A DNA stretch of 64,000 nucleotides from JAOPZW01 sp963764585 (lineage in GTDB: Bacteria; Actinomycetota; Thermoleophilia; Solirubrobacterales; Solirubrobacteraceae). Each line of letters opens with the position of its first letter. Position 1 is the stretch's first letter. The stretch lies in NCBI GenBank assembly GCA_963764585.1, contig CAVXTB010000003.1, positions 1,302,001 through 1,366,000 on the forward strand, in the 5' to 3' direction. Below the pieces are notes generated by a model. That model had not been told where the DNA came from. It was given only the letters and a program-made list of their open reading frames with translations, and searched no databases. Positions 44,137 to 50,965 of this stretch are shown in pieces. The translations under genes and the position numbers were made by a program.

Positions 44137-45318
44137 TCAGCCGGGCAGCGACCCGCCCGCGAGGGCGACCGCGACGCCGATCGCAGCGGCGAGCAAGAGC
44201 GTTGGGACGACGCCCCGACGCAGGACGAGCAGGAGGACCGCGGCCGCGGCGAGGACGCCGTACTGCCAGGGCTCGTCGAGCGCGCGGGCCAGCGCGATCG
44301 CCGAGCCCAGGATCGCGCCGATCGCCGCGGGGCCGGCGCCGTCGAGGAACGCGCGCACCCTGCGGTCGCCGCGCAGGCGGTCGAAGCGCTCCCCGCCGAG
44401 CAGGATGAACGCGAACGAGGGCGAGAACGCGACGGCGGCGGCGAGCAGGCCACCGCCGATGCCCGCGGCGGCGTAGCCCACGACCGCCACGGTCTGGACC
44501 ACGGGGCCCGGCGTGATCTGGCCCAGCGCCACCGCGTTGAGGAACTCGCCGTTCGTCATCCAGTGGTAGTGGTCGACGGCGTCGGCCTGCATGAGCGGGA
44601 TGATCACGAAGCCGCCGCCGTAGGAGAGCGCGCCGACCTTGAAGGCGACCCAGGCGAGCGAGAGCAGGCCGCCGCTGCCGACGACCGCCAGGACGGGCGG
44701 TGCGAAGGCGGCGATGGCCCTCGGGCGCCGCTGCACGGTGAGCTCGATCGCGCCGGAGGCCAACAGCACGAGCACCAGCCACGGGCCGAGCGTGGCTGCC
44801 GCCGCGATGCCGGCCGCGACGTAGACCGCCCAGCGCCGGCGACTCGCCTGCGCCGCGCGCCGCCAGCTCGCCGGAACGAGGCTCCAACCCGCCTGCACGG
44901 CGACTGCCGCGACCGCCGACCCCGCACCCGCGCCGGCGCCCTCGACCCACAGCGGTGGCGATCCGGCGAGGAAGAGGACCGCCAGCGCGAGGATGAGCAC
45001 GAGGCCGGGCACGATGAACGCCGCTCCTCCGACGAGCGCGGCCGGCCGGCCGCCGACCCGCCACGCGCAATAGATCGCCAGCTGCGTCGACGCCGGCCCC
45101 GGCAGCAGGTTGCACGCGGCCACCGCGTCCTCGAAGTCGTGGGCCTGCAGCCAGCGCTTGCGCTCGACGCACAGCTCGCGCAGCAGCGCGATGTGGGTCG
45201 GCGGGCCGCCGAAGCCGATGCACCCGATCCGGCCCCACTCGCGCAGGACCGTGCCGAGCCCCGGGCTATCTCGGTGCGGGCTGGAAGAGCTCGATCGGGT
45301 TGCCGGATGGGTCGTCAA
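44137..45318 (-). CDS. chrA: Chromate transporter family protein ChrA, 393 aa
   Basis: Two homologous CHR domains: the first with GCIGFGGPPTHIALLRE and LLPGPASTQLAIY, the second with FKVGALSYGGGFVIIPLMQ and VALGQITPGPVVQTVAVVGY. About ten helices in total. The long-chain bidomain form of about 390 aa exports chromate. The ATG at 45318 overlaps the end of the VOC gene by 53 bases; no later in-frame start fits the conserved N-terminus. Third gene of the arsenic-type operon. Confidence 0.92.
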   Translation of the reverse strand: MTTHPATRSSSSSPHRDSPGLGTVLREWGRIGCIGFGGPPTHIALLRELCVERKRWLQAHDFEDAVAACNLLPGPASTQLAIYCAWRVGGRPAALVGGAAFIVPGLVLILALAVLFLAGSPPLWVEGAGAGAGSAVAAVAVQAGWSLVPASWRRAAQASRRRWAVYVAAGIAAAATLGPWLVLVLLASGAIELTVQRRPRAIAAFAPPVLAVVGSGGLLSLAWVAFKVGALSYGGGFVIIPLMQADAVDHYHWMTNGEFLNAVALGQITPGPVVQTVAVVGYAAAGIGGGLLAAAVAFSPSFAFILLGGERFDRLRGDRRVRAFLDGAGPAAIGAILGSAIALARALDEPWQYGVLAAAAVLLLVLRRGVVPTLLLAAAIGVAVALAGGSLPG

Positions 45319-45652
45319 GCAGGATCTGCTGGCCGCCGGGGCCGGTCACGATGTCGTTGCGGAACGTCAGCCCCGCGTCGCGCAGCCGCGCCACCTCGGC
45401 GGCTATGTCGTCGACGATCAGGTGGATGCGGTTCCAGCCGCCGGGCTCCGGTTGCCGGCCGTCGGGCATCGGCCGGCCCGCCGAGCTCTTCGGGCCGCTG
45501 AGCAGCAGCCGCAGGTGCCCGCGGAAGACCTCCGCGAACGCCGGCGCGGCGTTCAGGCCGGGCTCGAAGCCGAAGTGCGTCGTGTAGAAGGCGAGCGCCG
45601 CGTCGACGTCGTCGACCATGTAGCGCACGCTGACCAGGGCTTCATCGGTCAT
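45266..45652 (-). CDS. VOC (glyoxalase/bleomycin-resistance-like) protein, 128 aa
   Basis: Single VOC domain: VSVRYMVDDVDAALAFYTTH ... IHLIVDDIAAEVARLRDAG ... ILLDDPSGNPIELFQP. It contains no cysteine, so it lacks the thiol pair of the organoarsenic lyase ArsI despite sitting in an ars operon. Role unknown. ATG 45652 overlaps the ArsR-ArsC stop by 11 bases. Confidence 0.85.
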   Translation of the reverse strand: MTDEALVSVRYMVDDVDAALAFYTTHFGFEPGLNAAPAFAEVFRGHLRLLLSGPKSSAGRPMPDGRQPEPGGWNRIHLIVDDIAAEVARLRDAGLTFRNDIVTGPGGQQILLDDPSGNPIELFQPAPR

Positions 45653-46364
45653 GTTCGCTTGCCTCCTCGATGAGGTTCAACAGGAATGGGATGCGCGCGC
45701 TGAGCTCGGCCGCAGTGCGATCGAAGGCGTCGTCGTCGCTCGCGCGTGCGGGGTCCGGGATGCTCCAGTGGATGGCTTCGGGCTGGCCCGGGAACTCCGG
45801 GCAGACCTCGCGGACGCGATCGCAGAGCGTGACGACCGCGTCGAAGCGCTGGCGCTCGAACTCGGACAGGTGCTTGGAATGCCGGCCGCTCAGATCGATG
45901 CCATAGCCGCGCATGACGCGGACGGCCTCGGCGTGCAGCGGCTTGGGACTGCTCCCGGCGCTGAAGGCCCGCGCGCCGCGCTGCTCGGCCAGCGCCTCGG
46001 CCATCTGCGAGCGCGCGCTGTTGCCGGTGCAGAGGAAGAGCACGCGGGCGCGGGTCGCCGGCGCGCCGCTCGCCGCACGCAGCCCGGGGTGCAGCGCCGA
46101 GCCCGCCGCAGTGAGCAGCTCGCCGCAACGCGCCAGGTCGAGGCTGTAGTAGACGTCGCGGCCGTCGGCGGCGCTGCGCCGCATCGACACGAGCCGCTCG
46201 GTGCGCAGCTGCGCGAGGTGGTAGGAGACGAGCGCCTGCGGATGCCCCACCAGCGCGCACAGCTCACGCACCCGCCGGTCGCTGCGCGAGAGCTCGCTGA
46301 GCAGGTTCCAGCGCAACGGGTGCCCCGCGAGGCGAAGGAAGCTCGGAGGGGCGATCGTTTCCAT
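45642..46364 (-). CDS. ArsR-type repressor fused to arsenate reductase (ArsC), 240 aa
   Basis: Residues 1-95 are an ArsR winged helix (RLAGHPLRWNLLSELSRS, HPQALVSYHLAQLRTERLV). Residues 105-240 are a low-molecular-weight phosphatase-type arsenate reductase with P-loop LCTGNSARSQMAEAL (Cys112, Arg118) and the redox pair Cys181/Cys188 in VTLCDRVREVCPEF, as in thioredoxin-linked ArsC. So one protein senses and reduces arsenate. The ArsR half has only one Cys in the alpha-3 region (Cys36), so the metalloid site is atypical. ATG 46364 follows TATCGT by eight bases and an ideal palindromic operator lies just upstream. Confidence 0.92.
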   Translation of the reverse strand: METIAPPSFLRLAGHPLRWNLLSELSRSDRRVRELCALVGHPQALVSYHLAQLRTERLVSMRRSAADGRDVYYSLDLARCGELLTAAGSALHPGLRAASGAPATRARVLFLCTGNSARSQMAEALAEQRGARAFSAGSSPKPLHAEAVRVMRGYGIDLSGRHSKHLSEFERQRFDAVVTLCDRVREVCPEFPGQPEAIHWSIPDPARASDDDAFDRTAAELSARIPFLLNLIEEASEHDR

Positions 46365-46372
46365 AGCGCGGA

Positions 46373-46378
46373 ACGATA
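46373..46378 (-). promoter_or_regulatory. -10 box TATCGT of the ars operon
   Basis: Minus-strand TATCGT, eight bases, ATG 46364; leaderless. It directly abuts the operator. Confidence 0.6.
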
Positions 46379-46396
46379 CATCAAATGGGATTGATG
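46379..46396. promoter_or_regulatory. ArsR operator CATCAA-N6-TTGATG
   Basis: A perfect 6-6-6 inverted repeat, CATCAA ATGGGA TTGATG, fills exactly the 18 bp upstream of the -10 box, i.e. the -35/-10 spacer. ATCAA-N6-TTGAT is the usual type of ArsR/SmtB-family operator, so repression by the fusion protein's N-terminal domain is very likely. Confidence 0.7.
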
Positions 46397-46734
46397 GATC
46401 TGGTGCGTCGCGCTCGCGCCGGGGGCGGGCATCGAGGGAGGGTGGGTCGGCCGGGGCGCCGCGGGGCCGCGCGCGATCTGCGCAAACCGCGCGTGCTTGC
46501 CAACGCCCCTGGGCGCGTGCGCAGGACGAACGACGACTTCTGCCCGTATGGCGTGCATTTCTCGTCGTTCGACATGCCAACACCGAAAGGTGTTGCGAAA
46601 CACGCGCGCACTGCGCGACCGCGCGCGCCCTCTGCGCAACCGCTAGGCACGGGACCCCGCGGGCGCAGGCGCGGGCGGATGGGCCTCACCCTCAGTGCCC
46701 CGGCCGCGACGCGCCGCGAGCGGGGCGCGGACAA
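46397..46734. other. Non-coding gap between the ars operon and kdpE, with hairpins
   Basis: No credible gene. Contents: a 10-bp stem CGAACGACGA (46527-46536) with 46562-46571 around 25 nt; a 7-bp stem with GAAA loop, CAACACC-GAAA-GGTGTTG (46578-46595); and an overlapping palindrome GTGTT-GCGA-AACAC (46590-46603) that recurs in the gap at 50449-50965. Confidence 0.6.
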
Positions 46735-47406
46735 CTACCCGGCGAACCGGTACCCAACACCAGGGTCCGTGCGGATGTAGCGCCGCTGCCCGGCCGGCTC
46801 GATCTTGCGGCGCAGGTTGGCGATGTGTGCGCGCAGCACCTGGGTGTCGTCGGCGTACTGGGGGCCCCACACCTCGACGAGCAGCGCGCGGTGGGTCATG
46901 AGGCGTCCACGGTGGCGCACGAGGGCGCGCAGGAGGTCGAACTCGATCGGCGTGAGATGGATCTCCTCGCCGTCGCGGCGCACGGTGTGCGCGTTGAGGT
47001 CGACCAGGAGCCCGTCGACCTCGATGGCCGGCTCGCCCGGCGCGTCGCCGACGCGCCGCAGCGCGGCGCCGAGCCGCGCCACCAGCTCGCGCGGGCCGAA
47101 CGGCTTGGTCACGTAGTCGTCGGCGCCGGCCTCGAGCGCCTCGACCTTGGCGTCCTCCTCGCCGATCGCGCTGAGCACGATGATCGGCATGCTGCTCCAC
47201 TCGCGCAGGCTCCGGCACAGCTCGACGCCGCTGCCGTCGGGCAGCATGAGGTCGACGATCGCGGCATCCGGCGGCCGCACGGCCGCCTGGTCGAGGGCCT
47301 CCTCGACCGTCGCCGCCTCGATCACCTCGTAGCCGGCCTCGCGCAGGATGACCTTCAGCGCGCGCAGGATCTGGCGCTCGTCGTCGACGACGAGGACGCG
47401 CGGCAT
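46735..47406 (-). CDS. kdpE: OmpR-family response regulator KdpE, 223 aa
   Basis: Receiver with VLVVDDERQILRALKVILRE, phospho-Asp in AAIVDLMLPDGSG and Lys in DDYVTKPFGPREL. Winged-helix C-domain: IHLTPIEFDLLRALVRHRGR, VLRAHIANLRRKIEP and TDPGVGYRF. The sequence is close to KdpE (EALEAGADDYVTKPF). ATG 47406 shares one base with the upstream kinase TGA. Expected to activate the kdp operon 2.7 kb downstream. Confidence 0.93.
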   Translation of the reverse strand: MPRVLVVDDERQILRALKVILREAGYEVIEAATVEEALDQAAVRPPDAAIVDLMLPDGSGVELCRSLREWSSMPIIVLSAIGEEDAKVEALEAGADDYVTKPFGPRELVARLGAALRRVGDAPGEPAIEVDGLLVDLNAHTVRRDGEEIHLTPIEFDLLRALVRHRGRLMTHRALLVEVWGPQYADDTQVLRAHIANLRRKIEPAGQRRYIRTDPGVGYRFAG

Positions 47407-48794
47407 CAGGCCGCCACCGGCTCGAGCGGCAGCTCGACCACGAACGTCGCGCCCTGGCCGGGCAGCGACTCGACCCACACGCGCCCGCCGTTGGCCTCGA
47501 CGAAGCCGCGCACGATGGCCAGCCCCAGGCCGGACCCGCGGTGGCCGTTGCGCGGATCGGGCCCACCCACCCGCCCCCCAACCGCCGCGCGGTAGAAGGG
47601 CTCGAAGATGCGCGCCGTCTCGACTGCGGGCACGCCCGGCCCGCGGTCGACGATGCGCACGAGGACGCGCGGACCCACCGCTCGCGCGCGCACGGAGACC
47701 GGATGGCCGCCCGAATGGCGAGCCGAGTTCTCGAGCAGGTTGACGAACGCGCGCTCGAGCTGCGCGGCATCGGCGCGAAGGAGCGGCAGGTCCGCGTCGA
47801 TCGACAGCGCGAAGGTGTCGGCCGGCAGCGCGAGCTCATCGACCGCGGCCTGCAGCACCTCCTCGACCGAGCACCACTCCAGGCGCGGCTCGGCGGTCCG
47901 CGCCTCCAGGCGCGACATGTCCAGCAGCTTGTCGACCAGGCGCGAGAGCCGTTCCGCCTCGCCGCCGATGTCGGCCACCAGCTCGGCGCGCTCCTCGTCG
48001 GACAGCGAGCCGGACTGCAGGGCGCCGACGGCGGTGAGGATCGCGGTCAGCGGCGACCGCAGGTCGTGCGAGACCGATCGCAGCAGCGCGGTCTTGAGGA
48101 CGTCTGAGCGGCGCAGCGCGCTCGTCTCGACGACCTCGCGCTGCAGCGCGTCGCGCTCGATCGCGGCGCCGAGGATCGCCTCGAGCGCCGGGACGATCCG
48201 CTCCTGCAGGCGCTCCAGCACGCTGGGCGCCACAGCGGCGGGAACGACCAGCGTGCCCACGTCGAGCGGCAGCGCGACGCGCCGGTCGTCGCCCTCGACG
48301 TGGCGCAGCTCGATCGTCGCCGACGGCAGCCTGAGCGCCCGGGCCAAGCGCTGGGAGACGGCGGGCAGCGCGTCGTCCAGGCTCGATCCGCGCAGCAGCA
48401 GCCGTGCCATCTCGGCGGCCAGGTCGGCCTCCTCGCGGCGCTCCTGCGCTTCGCGCGTGCGCGCCCGGGCGCGCTCGGCCAGCGTGCTCGCGACCACGGC
48501 CGCGATGAAGAAGACGACGAGCGCGACCCAGTTCTCGCCCTCGGAGATCGTGAAGCGCCCGGTCGGCGGGATGTGGAAGAAGTTGAACGCCAGCGCGCTC
48601 GCCAACGCCGTCGCCACGCCGAGCCAGCCGCCCCAGATCGACGAGACCAGGAGCACCGCGACGAGGTAGACGACGCCAAGGGCGACGACCGGCGCGACCT
48701 GCGACAGCGGATAGACGAGCGCCGTCGTTGCCGCGACGGCAGCCGCAGCGACGAGGGCGCCGAACCACCACGTGCGCTGTAACCGGTCGGGCAC
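47406..48794 (-). CDS. KdpD kinase half (4 TM + GAF-like + histidine kinase), 462 aa
   Basis: Starts directly with the KdpD-type four-helix block (residues 10-105, including FNFFHIPPTGRFTI, a KdpD hallmark). A GAF-like segment (125-215), HisKA with His243 in RSVSHDLRSPLTAIL and HATPase with N-box NLLENSARH, G1 VDRGPGVP and G2 RGSGLGLAIV follow. The N-terminal KdpD and Usp domains are missing and found instead at 38323-39498. GTG 48794 has a TACGCT box six bases upstream. Confidence 0.92.
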   Translation of the reverse strand: MPDRLQRTWWFGALVAAAAVAATTALVYPLSQVAPVVALGVVYLVAVLLVSSIWGGWLGVATALASALAFNFFHIPPTGRFTISEGENWVALVVFFIAAVVASTLAERARARTREAQERREEADLAAEMARLLLRGSSLDDALPAVSQRLARALRLPSATIELRHVEGDDRRVALPLDVGTLVVPAAVAPSVLERLQERIVPALEAILGAAIERDALQREVVETSALRRSDVLKTALLRSVSHDLRSPLTAILTAVGALQSGSLSDEERAELVADIGGEAERLSRLVDKLLDMSRLEARTAEPRLEWCSVEEVLQAAVDELALPADTFALSIDADLPLLRADAAQLERAFVNLLENSARHSGGHPVSVRARAVGPRVLVRIVDRGPGVPAVETARIFEPFYRAAVGGRVGGPDPRNGHRGSGLGLAIVRGFVEANGGRVWVESLPGQGATFVVELPLEPVAA

Positions 48795-48800
48795 GTCTCA

Positions 48801-48806
48801 AGCGTA
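48801..48806 (-). promoter_or_regulatory. -10 box TACGCT for the KdpD kinase half
   Basis: Minus-strand TACGCT, six bases, GTG 48794. Confidence 0.55.
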
Positions 48807-48814
48807 GTGCGGGG

Positions 48815-48820
48815 TACGCT
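48815..48820 (+). promoter_or_regulatory. -10 box TACGCT for corA
   Basis: TACGCT, six bases, GTG 48827. Same hexamer and spacing as the divergent kinase promoter; only eight bases separate the two boxes. Confidence 0.55.
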
Positions 48821-48826
48821 TCGCCC

Positions 48827-49942
48827 GTGCGATCGCAAGGGTCGTCGTGGTTCCCGCTCCCCCGGCGCGTCCCCGTGCGGCGCGGCGCGCGCGGCAACGG
48901 CGCCGCGACGACGGTGCCCGCACCCGAGCCGGTCCCCCTCAGCGCGGAGGAGATCCGCTCCGCCGTCGTCGACTGCGGGCTGTACGAGGGCGGCGAGCGC
49001 CTGGGCGGGCGCATCGAGCTCGAGACCGCGCTGCGCAAGGCCGACGCCTGCCACGAGGGCTTCGTGTGGATCGGCCTGCACGACCCCAGCCCGGGGGTCG
49101 TGGAGGCCGTCGGGGAGCACTTCGAGCTGCACCCACTGGCGGTCGAGGATGCCGTCCACGGCCACGAGCGCGCCAAGCTCGAGGTCTACGGCGGCGACAC
49201 GCTGTTCGTCGTGCTCAAGACCGCGCGCTACGTCGATAGCGACGAGCTCATCGAGATCGGCGAGGTGATGGTCTTCCTCGGCGAGCGCTTCGTGGTCACC
49301 GTTCGCCATGGCCAGGGCAGCCCGCTGCACGACGTGCGGCTCGACCTCGAGGCGCACCCCGACCTGCTGAGCATCGGGCCGAGCTCGGTCCTCTACGCGA
49401 TCGCCGACCGCATCGTCGACGACTACGTCGCCGTCATCGATGGGATCGCGGTCGACGTCGAGGAGGTCGAGGTCGAGGTCTTCTCCGGCGTTGGCGCCAA
49501 CCCGGCGGAGCGCATCTACCGCCTCAAGCGCGAGGTGCTCCAGTTCCGTCGCGCGGTCAGCGCGCTCATCGGGCCGATGCAGCGGCTGTCGTCCAAGCAG
49601 GCCGGCCTGCCGCTCGACCCGCGCACCGGCGAGTACTTCCGCGACGTCCACGACCACCTCGTGCGCGACGTCGAGCGCATCGCCGGCTTCGATGAGCTGC
49701 TGTCCAATGCGCTGCAGGCCAACGTCGCGCAGATCACGATGCGCGACAACCAGGACATGCGCCGCATCTCGGCGTGGGTGGCGATCCTCGCCGTGCCGAC
49801 GATGGTCTTCGGCCTGTACGGCATGAACTTCGAGCACATGCCCGAGCTGGGGTGGACCTACGGCTATCCGGCCGTCGTCGCCTTCGTGCTTGTCGTCTGC
49901 GGCCTCCTCTTCCGCACGTTCAAGCGCACCGGCTGGCTTTGA
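48827..49942 (+). CDS. corA: CorA-family Mg2+/Co2+ transporter, 371 aa
   Basis: Long N-terminal cytosolic funnel (IGLHDPSPGVVEAVGEHFEL, HPLAVEDAVHGHERAKLE), a stalk helix, and two C-terminal helices with the defining loop YGMNFEHMPEL (GMN). The end TFKRTGWL is basic, as usual. Length about 370. GTG 48827 is preferred over the open frame's upstream start because of the leaderless promoter. Shares TTGA with the GNAT gene. Confidence 0.95.
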   Translation: MRSQGSSWFPLPRRVPVRRGARGNGAATTVPAPEPVPLSAEEIRSAVVDCGLYEGGERLGGRIELETALRKADACHEGFVWIGLHDPSPGVVEAVGEHFELHPLAVEDAVHGHERAKLEVYGGDTLFVVLKTARYVDSDELIEIGEVMVFLGERFVVTVRHGQGSPLHDVRLDLEAHPDLLSIGPSSVLYAIADRIVDDYVAVIDGIAVDVEEVEVEVFSGVGANPAERIYRLKREVLQFRRAVSALIGPMQRLSSKQAGLPLDPRTGEYFRDVHDHLVRDVERIAGFDELLSNALQANVAQITMRDNQDMRRISAWVAILAVPTMVFGLYGMNFEHMPELGWTYGYPAVVAFVLVVCGLLFRTFKRTGWL

Positions 49943-50448
49943 GCCCGGCGCCGCGGATCGTCAAGGGGTCGGCGAGCGACCTCGACTCGCTCGAGCCGCT
50001 GTGGGTCGCGGTGCACCGCGCCCACGTGGCGTCGATGCCCGAGCTGGCGCCCTACGTCAGCGACGCCGAGACGTGGGCCGAGCGCCGCACTTTTTACGAC
50101 CAGGTCTTCGAGAAGCCCGACACCGTGCTGCTGCTCGCCTTCGACGGCGACGCGCTGATCGGCTACGCGCTCGCGCACGTGCTGGCGGTGGAGGAGACCT
50201 GGATCCCGGACACGTGGCGCACCGGGCCGCGGATCGCGGAGGTCGAGTCGCTCTCGGTGCTGCCCGAGCAGCGCGGGAACGGCATCGGGACGGCGCTGAT
50301 GGACGCGCTGGAACGCGAGATCGAGGCGCTGGGCATCGACGACGTGATCGTCGGCGCGCTGGCCGGCAACGAGGATGCGCTGCGCCTGTACCGCCGCCGC
50401 GGCTTCCGGCCCACGTGGCTGTACCTGTCGCGCTTTGCGGGGCGGTGA
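49939..50448 (+). CDS. GNAT-family N-acetyltransferase, 169 aa
   Basis: Acetyl-CoA-binding motif A appears as VESLSVLPEQRGNGIGTALM (Q/R-x-x-G-x-G), followed by DALEREIEALGIDD and the motif B end NEDALRLYRRRGFRPTWLYL. Full normal GNAT length if translation starts at TTG 49939, which overlaps the corA stop. No better start was found. Substrate unknown. Confidence 0.83.
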   Translation: MSPAPRIVKGSASDLDSLEPLWVAVHRAHVASMPELAPYVSDAETWAERRTFYDQVFEKPDTVLLLAFDGDALIGYALAHVLAVEETWIPDTWRTGPRIAEVESLSVLPEQRGNGIGTALMDALEREIEALGIDDVIVGALAGNEDALRLYRRRGFRPTWLYLSRFAGR

Positions 50449-50632
50449 TCTCCGCCGCGGTGTTCGCCCGCCGCAGGCTGCTCTGCGCGGCCAGGGTATT
50501 GGCGTGTGAGGCCTCTCTGCCCGCGCGGGCGATCGCGGGGTCCCCGCGCGCGGTGTCTGCGCACGGGCGCGCGCGTTTGGACGTGGGGGGACGCGTGTTC
50601 TGCAACACCTTGCGGACGGCTCCCTCGAACTG

Positions 50633-50669
50633 CCTGTGATTGGTCCCGGAAAGCGGGACTGATCACAGG
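50633..50669. repeat. 16-bp inverted repeat, 5-nt loop
   Basis: CCTGTGATTGGTCCCG (50633-50648) pairs with 50654-50669; two positions are T-G/G-T, giving wobble pairs in RNA. The loop is GAAAG. Confidence 0.65.
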
Positions 50670-50730
50670 AGGTTCGCGACCGCGCCCGCGGCGGTCGGGC
50701 CGAAAGTGTTGTGAAACACGCACGTGGGAT

Positions 50731-50773
50731 GAGTGTCGACTGCGTCAGCGCGGGGCTGACGCAGTCGACACTC
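50731..50773. repeat. Perfect 19-bp inverted repeat, 5-nt loop
   Basis: GAGTGTCGACTGCGTCAGC (50731-50749) is an exact reverse complement of 50755-50773 with loop GCGGG. No T-run follows. A terminator, structured RNA or protein-binding site are all possible. Confidence 0.75.
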
Positions 50774-50912
50774 GCCGCCGTGAGCCGCGCGCGCCGACAG
50801 CGACCCCGCGCGCCACAACGGACTCCTTTCCCTCATTGCCCTTGGCTGCGCGGCGCCGCCCCGCAGCGGAGATCGGCGACCGCCGGCCGTCGACTGGTCA
50901 TGTTGCCAGTCG

Positions 50913-50957
50913 CACAAACTGTCTGGTAATCTCGCGTCGGCCAGCGACGAGGAGAGG
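50913..50957 (+). promoter_or_regulatory. Promoter and ribosome site of the Rieske gene
   Basis: TTGCCA (50913-50918), 18 bp, TAATCT (50937-50942): a good sigma-70-type promoter. A 23-nt leader with a GAGGAGAGGA-type site follows to ATG 50966, similar to the leader of the EF-G paralogue. Confidence 0.55.
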
Positions 50958-50965
50958 ACTCACGC

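Larger units (their letters stand above)
50449..50912. other. Long non-coding gap with strong hairpins
   Basis: No credible gene on either strand. It holds palindromes GTGTT-CTGC-AACAC (50595-50608) and GTGTT-GTGA-AACAC (50706-50719), a 16-bp stem with two G-U pairs and GAAAG loop (50633-50669) and a perfect 19-bp stem with 5-nt loop (50731-50773). The last 50 bp before the Rieske gene hold its promoter and ribosome site. Confidence 0.6.

Noticed and set aside
46385..46780. 131-codon plus-strand frame in the ars-kdpE gap
   Set aside because: Starts inside the ArsR operator, runs antisense into kdpE, has Arg/Gly-rich composition and no ribosome site.
46735..48794. Considered this kinase/regulator pair as an unrelated two-component system
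   Set aside because: The kinase's four-helix block with the FNFFHIPP motif is specific to KdpD, and the pump operon nearby lacks a kinase half.
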